Positions 56,210-64,000 of a stretch of 64,000 bases of DNA are shown here, one piece after another. The stretch is from Amorphophallus konjac (Eukaryota > Streptophyta > Magnoliopsida > Alismatales > Araceae). The DNA is taken from NCBI GenBank assembly GCA_022559845.1, contig CM040118.1, positions 240,148,711-240,212,710 on the forward strand. The letters run 5' to 3'. Positions within the stretch are counted from its first letter, which is position 1; the number at the start of each line of letters is the position of its first letter. Under the pieces are notes generated by a model. It was given only the letters and a program-made list of their open reading frames with translations, was not told the origin of the DNA and did no database searches. Position numbers and translations under genes: made by a program.

Positions 56210-58465
56210 TGATGTGACACCACCTAGGGGTGATAGTCACAAGGCCGAAGCACCTTGGACTTTAACAAGCAAGCACAATTCACAATAGAAACGGACCGAA
56301 ATTGGCGGCCACTCACTCGACACTCACCTAAATCTCGGGGTAACTTGGCAATGTCGAGTGGAGGTTGTGAGGGCTGGGCCCCTGCTGGTAGAGGGCCAGC
56401 ATGGCCAAGATTTTTTCCCCAAGGGTTTGGAGGTCCAACTCAACGGGGCCGACCCGGGTGCCGAGGGCACGGGTCACACTCTCTTCCATGGCGGCCACTC
56501 GAAGCAATGGAGCTTGCGGACCAGACACTCACTCTCACGGGCCAGCGGAGCTATGAGCTAATATTGAAAGAACAAGGCACCAAATATGAGCAAGGGATAG
56601 AGCACTTACTTGATCGGTTGAAGAAAACGGTCCCGCTTGGAGACGTGGGCGAGCGGGGAAGCGTGGGTTCCCCACACGCCACGCTGGTGTAGCTTCGACC
56701 TGTTCAAGATTTTACATCACTACGCCCCATGCAAGGGGGTTGAACCTGCGGAAGGGAAATCAAAATTACATTCAAACACTACCTCCCACAGGGAGGGGCT
56801 GTAAGCCGGCCGGGCGGGGAGGGGAGAGTGAAGCTAGGAACTAAATGAAAGGATGATGACTGTTCTGTCCAGTCTCTGGAACAGAGGACAGACAGTCGGT
56901 GTTGGCTCTGCTGCGGACTCCCCCGAGCTCCGTTGGCGACGAAACCAGTGGCAAAATCTTCGTAGTTGACTCAGGAAGACATCCAATTTTTAGGAGAATT
57001 TTAGAATGACGGAGATGGTCTGGGCAGGGTCGTGAACAATGCCTCTACTTTCTGGTTCTGATAGCTACGGTACCACTGTAGCAGGAAGACGAGGTCAGCA
57101 CGAGCGCTCCTGATCTCTGATTCAGGCAAGGCTGGACTCGTTGGATTTTTTGTCGAGTCCTCTTCAAACGGAAACCCACGGGGACGCCGGAAGAGGTCAG
57201 AGGAGATAGATACAGCCCGAACAGTGATAAGGTGTCTGTCCAATCCCAGAGTGGACAGAACAGCGCACTTGAGGAAAGAAATTGAGAACTCTTAGGTCCG
57301 GATACCGAACGGGATGCCGCTTCTTGTTCCTGGAAGTAGACTCGTCGTAAAAGATCTCAGCCAAGCGCCGCCTCCAGATATTCAGGGGGTTGGCCGTAGG
57401 AAGCTCTGCAAGTAGCTTCAGGTTGCCAGTATGGAGGAAGACGCGCAGTGTGGGGAGATCGGCTCCCGCGGGCAGCCACGAGATCAAGTTGGGATGAGAC
57501 CACCGCCGATGCGAAGAAGACAAGGAGACGCTTCCGACAGTACCACTTGAGCCTCCAGAGATGCCGGGATGAAGTCGGGGTCACCTCTGCAAGCTGCTGG
57601 CCCTCTACAGATCCTGAGCCGCGAACTGGCTAGCTGGGAGTAGCTCCAATGGCACAAGAGATAGGGGAGGGAGGAGAAGGAACTAGGTTGATGGAGGGGG
57701 AGAGTGGGGGGCGACCAGATTTAGGGTTTGGGGAAGGTGAGGGTGAGAGGGGAGGGAAAATATTCAAACTTGGCCTAGGGAGGGGTGGGTTCAGCCTTGG
57801 GAAGATTGAGGCTTGCTTGGGAAGGGGAATGGGTAGTTGGGGGTTGGGAGGTGGGATGAGGATGGGTGGAGATCTCTTGGGGATGGGGTGGAGTAAAGAG
57901 GAGTTTTGTGGGGAGTTGGAGAGGTCTTAATGGAGGGAGAAGGGAGAGAGAAAGTGGTTGGGAGGGGAGGAGAGAGAGAAGGGGGCGAACCCTTTAGAGA
58001 GAGCGAGGGAGAGAGAGAGAGGGGGGGATAAGGGCTTCTCACTCACTCAATTGGATTCTCTCCAAAAGAAGAAGATTTAAATTGGACACTTGAAAATTCA
58101 AATATTCTTTCATTAACTTCAAATGGGGGGAATGGGGTCCTATATATAGGCAACCCACATTTTACAAAAAGTCCCTGACTCTTGCTACAATGACAAATAA
58201 CCAAGGGGGTAGGGGGCACCCCTGGGCCTAGCCTAATGAATTGGGCCCATTAACTAGTCTAATCAACCCTATGACACTTAACTTAGGTAGATGACTCATT
58301 AACCTAGGTACTAGACTCAAATAAAAGGAAAATTACAACAATATGACTCAAATAAAATATGAAAATACAACATATGACTCAAAATAAATGACTAGACCAT
58401 GTCGGGTGCTTCCGGGGCGAGGAGACGAGCCGTGAGTGTGGGCACGGGCGGTGATGTCCCCATCA
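56210..58465 (-). repeat. 5' LTR of the ccmFc-proximal element
   Basis: This LTR has TGATGGGG at its 58465 end and CACATCA at its 56210 end. It is collinear with 51552-53801, with substitutions and a few small indels, and is followed by GGTAC. Confidence 0.92.
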
Positions 58466-58470
58466 GGTAC
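58466..58470 (+). repeat. Target-site duplication (GGTAC), atpB side
   Basis: This is an exact repeat of 51547-51551. Rejoining one copy restores about 140 bp between the atpB fragment and the ccmFc start. Confidence 0.93.
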
Positions 58471-58517
58471 CAATGTTGCCGACCATTAATGACTAGTTCG
58501 AACACCAGGCGCGTAGC

Positions 58518-58903
58518 GGCGCTTGCGTCGTCCGCAGGTACATAAACTGCTTGAATAGAAGTTATAGATCCTTCTTTTGTAGACGTAATTCTTTCTTGCA
58601 AAGAACCCATTTCTGTACTAAGGGTAGGTTGATAACCCACTGCAGAAGGCATTCTCCCTAATAAGGCAGATACTTCTGATCCTGCTTGGACGAATCGAAA
58701 GATATTGTCAATGAATAGAAGTACGTCTTGTTCATTAACATCCCGGAAATATTCCGCCATGGTTAGGGCGGTCAAACCAACTCTCATACGAGCTCCCGGC
58801 GGTTCATTCATCTGACCATAGACGAGAGCTACTTTTGATTCTGCAATATTTTGTTCATTAATCACTCCGGATTCTTTCATTTCCATGTAAAGACGCAAGC
58901 GCC
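58518..58903. repeat. 12-bp inverted repeats bracketing the chloroplast fragment
   Basis: GGCGCTTGCGTC at 58518-58529 and its exact complement GACGCAAGCGCC at 58892-58903 sit at the two edges of the atpB-derived stretch. They overlap its ends by one to three bases. The core CGCAAGCGCC occurs five more times in the mitochondrial-type segments. Confidence 0.85.
58527..58892 (-). pseudogene. atpB: Chloroplast-derived atpB fragment (ATP synthase CF1 beta)
   Basis: The minus strand encodes [15 protein letters not shown], then [55 protein letters not shown] and [13 protein letters not shown]. This is 122 codons of near-perfect chloroplast beta subunit, including the Walker B-type LLFIDN. The phosphate-binding loop upstream and everything after PADD are absent, so it is a plastid-to-mitochondrion transfer fragment. 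The open frame extends by chance from 58907 through the fragment into the LTR (to 58392), but those flanks are not AtpB. It is non-functional as ATP synthase. Confidence 0.93.
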
Positions 58904-60224
58904 TCACTCCCGAGAAGAGGTCGATAGGCCGAACCTCTTTGATCTATAGAATCGAATCGATCGTCAATTCTGGCGCCCTTCCAACACAGAATAGAATCGC
59001 CGCCTCCTTCAACACAACATTAGGTTCGCTCCCATTTCCTTCCTTCCGTAGTAGCGGGATCCAGGGTACAACGAGACCGCAACTTCGACTTATTCCACGG
59101 GGGGGGGTTCGAACCCGCGACTTCTGGCATGACGGACCAGCACTCTAACCCACAACGCGATTTCCCGCCGAAACGCTCTCTCAATGAGAGCTCATACTAA
59201 AAAAAAGTAAAGTTTCCTTTACTTTAGAATTCACTTTTGAAGCAACTGTTTAAGACTGATAGACCGCTTTATTACTATAAGGTTACAGCACTGACGGTCA
59301 CTTAGCCAACCTTTTTGATTGAATACAGTCACTAAGCGCTTATGCGCCTCACCTTTCTTACCCGCCCTTATTAGTAGTAGGCAACCTTTCTTTCTCGCCC
59401 TTATTATAACTAATAGAGTTGCGCTTTCTTAGTACATTGCCTTTCATTACCAACCTGTCGTCTTACAGCGCGAAGTTACCAGATGTTCACCACTGCTGGT
59501 AGAAGGGGCGGAGAGATGTTCGCCTTTCGCTATTAGTAAGTACTTTTGAACTTTCTTTACGTTGAGTTAACCCGGCTTCCGTTATGCCTAGTGGAGAACG
59601 AGCTGGAGATCATGAGAAGCATTTCCACACAAGGAGGCAGGCGGCTGGGAAGCTTCGCTTGACGAAGGCCGACCACTACATAGAGCAGATGTTGGATAGG
59701 TTGATTTTATTTTCTTGCTGCCCGCTCGATTTCGAGATGTTCCCGAGAAGAAAGAGCTCGCGAGAACAGTGGAAATAGGTAAAAAGTATAGATTCCGAGG
59801 AAGAAGGATCTGTTCCCATGTAGTCGGGGCCGGCCACACCGGGGAATATCACTAATTGGAAGGAAAAGGAGGGCTTCGATCCATTGTGATTCGGTTCCTT
59901 GGTGTGGAGAGATCTCTACCATAAACCGCAAGCGCCTTATTCTGCGGATCAAAGAGCGACGTCATTCCCCATTCATAAAAAGTAGTATTGTATAGAACAG
60001 AGGCATGGAGGGCCGACTACTACGACTACATGTGCATCTAGTGCAGTGGCTTGGAAGCAAGCTACCTTGACCATCTTCCGAAGTTATAAATAATATACTG
60101 ATCAAAGGCTTCCGTCGCGGACTGCTCTACATTCAGCCACGCCACAGTGACCTCCGAAGCGCTACGGACGAGACGAAATCCGGCAGCCAATTGCTGACTC
60201 TGAATAAGTAGCCCAGCAATAAGC
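58904..60224. other. Mitochondrial-type spacer between the atpB fragment and ccmFN
   Basis: This is 1.3 kb of spacer. A tRNA-Asp-like sequence lies at 59098-59170. Otherwise only short unrecognised frames are present. The 10-mer CGCAAGCGCC occurs at 59927-59936. The stretch 59170-59580 is AT-rich and holds no gene. Confidence 0.6.
59098..59170 (-). tRNA. tRNA-Asp(GUC)-like sequence, degenerate
   Basis: The minus strand shows a D-arm-like GGTTAGAGTG and an anticodon arm CTGGT-CCGTCAT-GCCAG with anticodon GTC (59133-59131). A variable loop AAGTC and a T arm GCGGG-TTCGAAC-CCCCC with one mismatch follow. The acceptor arms do not pair convincingly, and a run of nine G on the plus-strand sequence's complement lies in the T-arm region. 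It may be a decayed gene or a miscalled homopolymer. The arm sequences look closer to bacterial-type tRNA-Asp than to the usual plant mitochondrial trnD. Confidence 0.4.
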
Positions 60225-61943
60225 TCAATTCTTCCATAACATAACGGGGCGGGGTTGCGCGCGAGCCGAGTGACGTAGGTGCACAAGAGTACTTCGCGCC
60301 ACAACCATCTCTTTTTTATAGGTTCTACGGACCGATGCCTGCTGCTTCATCTGGGAGAAAAGAATCATAGATATGCCGGTAATTAGAAGGAAGAACCGCC
60401 ATAAAAATCTTCCTCGTGTATCATCTGTAGCAGAACTATGAACGGGAGCTAGCAATCCGGACCGTATTGAAGAGGTTCCTAAGACACAGCATAGAAGAGT
60501 TAAAATATTAAGAAGCGAGGTCCAAGAATGAAGAAGGGGTAGAATTACTGAATGAATACGAGCTGTGGCTAATACCCGAGGCATAAAAGAAGCATTTTCT
60601 ACGGGATCCCGAAACCACCAGCCACCCCGACCTAATTCATGATGAGCCCACCAACTTCCTGGCGAGATGCCTACGGTTAAAAACAACCGACATGTCAAGA
60701 TCCAAATTCGAATTGGTTCCTGGTCCTGGTCAGAGACCACTGTGTTCGCGCCGGCGGTCCAACAAAGAGGCGAAGTAGTGGTATCTTTCTTTCCATTACG
60801 AACGACACGCTTCGCCTGCTCCCTCCCCGTGTCCATTAGCGCTCCTGTCCAGAGCGAAGAGAAGGCGAAAAAGCGCCGCCGAAGCAGCATGAGCAGGCTT
60901 CTATTGCTACGCAACAATAGAGCAGGTGCGCATGAAGCGCCCACATGTTTGAATGATCGGGTAAAGAGCGAGCTTCTTATATTGGATCCGACGCATCCAG
61001 CAGAGCGAAGCAGCGTTCCATTCTTTTCGGCGGCATCCTTCCGCATTGGCGGCGAGTGGAGTGCCACAATCCCATTCATCATTTTTGATCTACATAAGCC
61101 AAAGCCCATAGCACTGGCTACGTCTCCGGCATAAATGCGAGGAGGATGTATAGCTGATATAGGATCTTGTGGAACAGGATTTGATTCTGCGAGCGGTTCG
61201 GTACGAACGAAGAAATTTCGAACAAAAGGATCGGAACTCGCTGATAGGAAAAGAGAGAAAAACAAAGCAATGCCAAGAGCTCCGTCAATCCGCTGTTCAT
61301 CGATTGACTCCGCTCTCTCTTTTTCATCTCGTGCCAGATGCAACAAAAGATGAGTCCTTTTTCCTTCTCGCGAACCACTGGAGCGCCCAGCGCCCAGAAG
61401 AGCAAAGCTCATTTTCCTTCCAGGGTAAAGCGGCGCATAAAAAAGGGCTGGCCCGTCAAAAGTCCGGTTCCTTCGCGAACGAAGTTCAGAATCAACAAGG
61501 GCGAAGAAGGGAGTGTACAACTGGGGCGTAGCCCCACTTTTTTGTTGGAGAGATAGAATGGAGTTCTTCACGAAGTTCGAGACAAAGGAACAAAAAATAG
61601 TTTCTCTATGGCCTCTTCGTTTTGAGACATTATGGCTTTGGGGTCGACCCCGGTAACAAAGAAGGAATCCATAAAAACTTGGGATCCAACACCATGATAA
61701 AATACTACCCTCATGATTAGACCATGTCCCTGAGATTTGATAAAAGAAAGGTGCATTAGCGGTTAATACGCTGTAATTGGATAAGTTATTAGGAATATGA
61801 CGGAACGAAAGACCAAGGAAGGGAAGAAGAATGCACCAAAATGCAAGTGCTGCACCAAACGCTGGTGGTTCTTTCTTGTTGTAAGTGAATGCAACGAAAA
61901 GACCCGGAAAGAACGAATAATGAGAAAATGCATTTATTGACAT
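60225..61943 (-). CDS. ccmFN: ccmFN, haem lyase subunit for cytochrome c maturation
   Basis: This is the N-terminal part of bacterial CcmF as a separate plant mitochondrial protein. It is a multi-spanning inner-membrane protein that holds haem for attachment to apocytochrome c. The frame has 572 codons, a usual length for unsplit ccmFN, and starts [19 protein letters not shown]. Residues 71-84 read [14 protein letters not shown]. The tryptophan-rich WWD region is at residues 440-465 ([16 protein letters not shown] then [10 protein letters not shown]). At three positions there where the family has Trp or Cys, the DNA encodes Arg. These are typical C-to-U editing sites, so the copy is genomic, not cDNA-derived. 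No stop or frameshift is seen. The CGCAAGCGCC motif lies 22 bp upstream of the ATG. Confidence 0.96.
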   Translation of the reverse strand: MSINAFSHYSFFPGLFVAFTYNKKEPPAFGAALAFWCILLPFLGLSFRHIPNNLSNYSVLTANAPFFYQISGTWSNHEGSILSWCWIPSFYGFLLCYRGRPQSHNVSKRRGHRETIFCSFVSNFVKNSILSLQQKSGATPQLYTPFFALVDSELRSRRNRTFDGPALFYAPLYPGRKMSFALLGAGRSSGSREGKRTHLLLHLARDEKERAESIDEQRIDGALGIALFFSLFLSASSDPFVRNFFVRTEPLAESNPVPQDPISAIHPPRIYAGDVASAMGFGLCRSKMMNGIVALHSPPMRKDAAEKNGTLLRSAGCVGSNIRSSLFTRSFKHVGASCAPALLLRSNRSLLMLLRRRFFAFSSLWTGALMDTGREQAKRVVRNGKKDTTTSPLCWTAGANTVVSDQDQEPIRIWILTCRLFLTVGISPGSWWAHHELGRGGWWFRDPVENASFMPRVLATARIHSVILPLLHSWTSLLNILTLLCCVLGTSSIRSGLLAPVHSSATDDTRGRFLWRFFLLITGISMILFSQMKQQASVRRTYKKEMVVARSTLVHLRHSARAQPRPVMLWKN

Positions 61944-62120
61944 GACATTTATTTGCGCCGTTTTCGCAAGCGCCTTGGTTCATAATAATCTTAAACGCCT
62001 TCTCCACTTACTGCACTCCCAACTGATTCAGAGTCTATAGAAAGAAATGTTAAAAGGTGGTGGGTGCGTTTTCGTTCTCTCTCTTCCATATAATATCTTA
62101 GTCCTTGTCATCTATGGTAG
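61944..62120. other. Upstream region of ccmFN
   Basis: No gene is seen here. This would be the 5' untranslated region of ccmFN on the minus strand. rps1, a frequent upstream partner of ccmFN in other plants, is not recognised. Confidence 0.5.
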
Positions 62121-62396
62121 CTAGGAGTCAGATCTATTAATTATTCCGCGCCTCTGGATCTCATTCCAGAGAAATTGGTTCTCCTCAGAAAGCTCCCGAA
62201 TACGGTCTGCTAATCTGAGTGCCTCCAGATAGTCTTCGTTTCGCCGATGCATTTCAATTGCGGCGTTATGTTGCTGCTCCCAAAACCCGTGAAAAGCATC
62301 AGATTCTAAAATCAAGGAATAGAAAGGAGACTCACGACGGTCTTGACACAAGCTTCGAAGGATCTCTAGGAGTTGCCTGAAACATGTTTTTATCAT
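62121..62396 (-). CDS. Hypothetical small helical protein
   Basis: The first ATG is at 62396 (MIKTCFRQLLEIL), and an in-frame TTG at 62423 is a weaker start. The product, about 91 residues, is rich in charged helical sequence (HNAAIEMHRRNEDYLEALRL, RIRELSEENQFLWNEI). It looks like an intact helical or coiled-coil protein rather than random frame. I do not recognise the family. It lies on the same strand as the plasmid-type frames upstream and may share their origin. Confidence 0.4.
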   Translation of the reverse strand: MIKTCFRQLLEILRSLCQDRRESPFYSLILESDAFHGFWEQQHNAAIEMHRRNEDYLEALRLADRIRELSEENQFLWNEIQRRGIINRSDS

Positions 62397-62424
62397 GATC
62401 GAATGCAGTAGTAAGATTCTCAAT

Positions 62425-62904
62425 CTATATTTGAAGTTCTTTTAATTCATCATCCGTAAAAGATAAACCTGTTTTTTCTTCTTTACGATCATGCAAGATT
62501 TTGAGTACATGATCTTGATATTTAGAAATATTAGTTGAATGACTTACAACATTATTCTCCGAAATACTACTATGTAAATTATTCCAAAACCTCTCTAACA
62601 ACTCTTCCATAGAATTGGTACAATAGAACCTATAACTCGCATACATCTCAGTCATCAAACCAGTAAAATGTTGTTAATTTAAAGTGAAAAGTTTCATTGT
62701 TGTGTATTTTTCTTTGTCCTTAGTTCGGGTATCCCCAAGGTATAAGGTAACCTTTCGCCGAAAGCTGGTTCGATATGTTGCCATAACATAACTAGCGTTT
62801 ACTCCCGTATTGCCATACCCTAGATCTAGTTGATCTACTCCCTCTAAGGGTGACGAGTCATAGCTTTGCGTCCAATTGAACCCATATATTAATGAGTACT
62901 CATT
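62425..62904 (-). pseudogene. Decayed plasmid-type reading frame with one stop
   Basis: On the minus strand a single frame runs from just after a stop at 62905-62907. It reads EYSLIYGFNWTQSYDSS, then YRTSFRRKVTLYLGDTRTKD, and is broken by TAA at 62674-62676. It continues as MTEMYASYRFYCTNSMEELL to SFTDDELKELQI. Removing one codon-level change gives about 160 residues of protein-like composition. It lies between the DNA polymerase remnant and ccmFN in the same orientation. The family is not recognised. Confidence 0.4.
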
Positions 62905-62907
62905 TTA

Positions 62908-63095
62908 GAGAGAGACAAGCAAAATGGGATTTCCTCAGGGAGTTTCAGCTAAGAATATATATATATTCTACTATTTATATATTATATATCTCTATAAAGG
63001 TGACATAAAAGTGTAGGGTTCTTTTACCTCTAGCTCTTCTTCTTCCTCTCTCCTTCAAGCTAGGATGCACGTTCGAAGTAGGGGCTTATATTACC
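62908..63095. other. Short AT-rich spacer
   Basis: A TATATATATAT-rich stretch is present near 62950-62990. No gene is seen. It separates the two plasmid-type remnants. Confidence 0.5.
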
Positions 63096-64000
63096 TTATG
63101 GAGATTTCTTTGGATCATCTACTTGAGATAAGTTATTAAATAAATTCCCAACAGAGTTGGATTGACCACGCGATTGACTCTTACCACGCTTAACTTGATC
63201 AGATAAGTTATTAGCAGAGTTCAATTGACTCTTACCACGCGATTGACTCTTACCACGCTTAGCTTGATCTTAAAAATACTTATTGAGACTATCAAGTGAA
63301 GACTTCATCTTCTCTATTTCAGACATTAAATAAGCAATCTTTCTATCTTTCTTATCATTTAGATCCTGAAGACGCTTCATTTCATATATGAGTATCCTCT
63401 TTTCTTGACCAGAAAAGTCTATCACTTCCAAAGGGGCAGTGTCAACCCAATATTTATTATTATCATATACAGGTTTCTTCTTGCTACCAACTCTAATTCC
63501 AAGATTAACTAGTATATCATTTTTTGTGATGTTAAGTGATTTCCAATCAATTTGGAAGTTAGATTCCATTGGAATCAGCTTAGTTCGAGAAGGATCAACG
63601 TATTGTGACTCAAACCATTCATCATTGACAAATGATTTTGCAAGACCCTTATGCTTAATGATTTTTTTGTCATCTTGAGTCAAAAGTGAATAACTCTTTG
63701 GTGCTAAGAAAATGCCTTTCTTAATAATGTATTCACACTTAAACTTGCCTAACACAGTTGAAGAGATTTCATCTTCTGGAAGAGAACTTCCAAGAATTGC
63801 TGAGTCAGTATCAGTGTAGTAACAATCCTGTCTGTTAATGTATTTGTACATATGAATACGAGCACAAGCTGTAATAGCAGCTGCTAATTAGAAGGCTGAT
63901 ATCTTAGGAGGACTCCACTCAGAGTCGGGTACCCCTTTTAGATTACTAACATAAGAGACAATATAGTATTTCTCATTAAGCTTGTCCCCATAGATTAAAT
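63096..64000 (-). pseudogene. dpo: Family B DNA polymerase remnant from a mitochondrial linear plasmid (partial)
   Basis: Linear mitochondrial plasmids replicate with their own protein-primed family B polymerase. Here the minus strand carries the C-terminal part. SPPKISAF then LAAAITACARIHMYKY precedes the catalytic palm motif YYTDTDS (63821-63801), followed by LGKFKCEYIIKKGIFLAPKSY and KHKGLAKSF. The frame enters from beyond the window edge. It is broken by TAA at 63888-63890 and again at 63270-63272. After the second stop the same frame continues for about 57 codons with a repeated KRGKSQSRG motif to a TAA at 63096-63098. Both internal stops could come from CAA. The copy is therefore non-functional. 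Confidence 0.8.

Larger units (their letters stand above)
51552..58465 (-). mobile_element. Non-autonomous LTR retrotransposon, minus strand, upstream of ccmFc
   Basis: The LTRs, of 2256 and 2250 bp, begin TGATGGGG and end CACATCA on the minus strand. The initiator-Met primer site at 56207-56196 fixes the direction, so 56210-58465 is the 5' LTR and 51552-53801 the 3' LTR. The 2.4-kb interior contains one long frame ending in an integrase C-terminal remnant, and no RT, RNase H or protease. The GGTAC duplications show direct insertion into mitochondrial-type DNA between the atpB fragment and ccmFc. The LTR pair shows more differences than the other two elements, including a small insertion near 56320, so this is probably the oldest of the three insertions. 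Confidence 0.92.

Noticed and set aside
51466..58526. An original in-frame atpB-ccmFc fusion before the LTR element inserted
   Set aside because: With one GGTAC copy removed the two frames are offset by one base, and the atpB frame hits a stop before the ccmFc start.
58392..58907. A 171-codon ATP synthase beta gene
   Set aside because: Only residues about 6-127 are AtpB. The C-terminal part is mitochondrial spacer and LTR sequence, and the N-terminal start is spurious.

Overview
The window is angiosperm DNA made of two interleaved kinds of sequence: plant mitochondrial-type DNA and nuclear-type LTR retrotransposons. The mitochondrial part carries ccmFN, ccmFc with its group II intron, an atp9-derived chimeric reading frame, a chloroplast atpB fragment, and the remnant of a linear-plasmid family B DNA polymerase. 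These pieces are cut apart by LTR elements. Three of the elements are structurally complete, and each is flanked by a perfect 5-bp target-site duplication (TSD). In two cases the duplicated target is mitochondrial-type DNA. Because LTR integration happens in the nucleus, the simplest reading is a nuclear copy of mitochondrial DNA (NUMT) that retrotransposons later invaded. A real mitochondrial chromosome with unusually complete nuclear insertions is the alternative. The species cannot be named from the sequence.

Layout. 1-3326: LTR-type sequence running in from the left edge. 3327-6962: mitochondrial-type DNA with no recognised gene. 6963-39078: a giant Ty3/gypsy element of the Tat/Ogre type (TSD ACGCC), about 25.4 kb once a nested insertion is removed. 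It has 2-kb LTRs, gag, protease with a G-patch, RT, RNase H, an extra archaeal-type RNase H, and integrase, all broken by stops and frameshifts. At 18753-25433 it is interrupted by a non-autonomous gag-only LTR element (TSD CTCTT). Its 3' third (26.0-35.9 kb) carries, in antisense, a four-unit array of intron-containing genes, three with plant-mobile-domain (PMD) type products. 39079-51551: mitochondrial-type DNA ending in the atp9-like frame and ccmFc. 51552-58465: a third LTR element on the minus strand (TSD GGTAC), inserted 86 bp upstream of the ccmFc start codon. It holds a 753-codon frame of largely unknown identity. 58466-64000: mitochondrial-type DNA with the atpB fragment, a tRNA-Asp-like sequence, ccmFN, and decayed plasmid-type frames including DNA polymerase.

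How the parts relate. ccmFN and ccmFc would both act in cytochrome c maturation (haem ligation) at the mitochondrial inner membrane. Both are unbroken here, and ccmFN still has unedited (genomic) codons at conserved tryptophan positions. If the locus is nuclear, neither would be functional without editing. The retroelements are defective in coding capacity but structurally well preserved. Their LTR pairs differ to different degrees: the nested element's pair looks most alike and the ccmFc-proximal element's pair least, which suggests successive insertions. Structures not explained by ordinary annotation are a family of about 20 palindromes (GGCGTCCAGG..CCTGGACGCC) in the Tat element, and a 10-mer (CGCAAGCGCC) repeated seven times in the mitochondrial segments. 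Two of the 10-mers form a 12-bp inverted repeat that exactly brackets the chloroplast atpB fragment.
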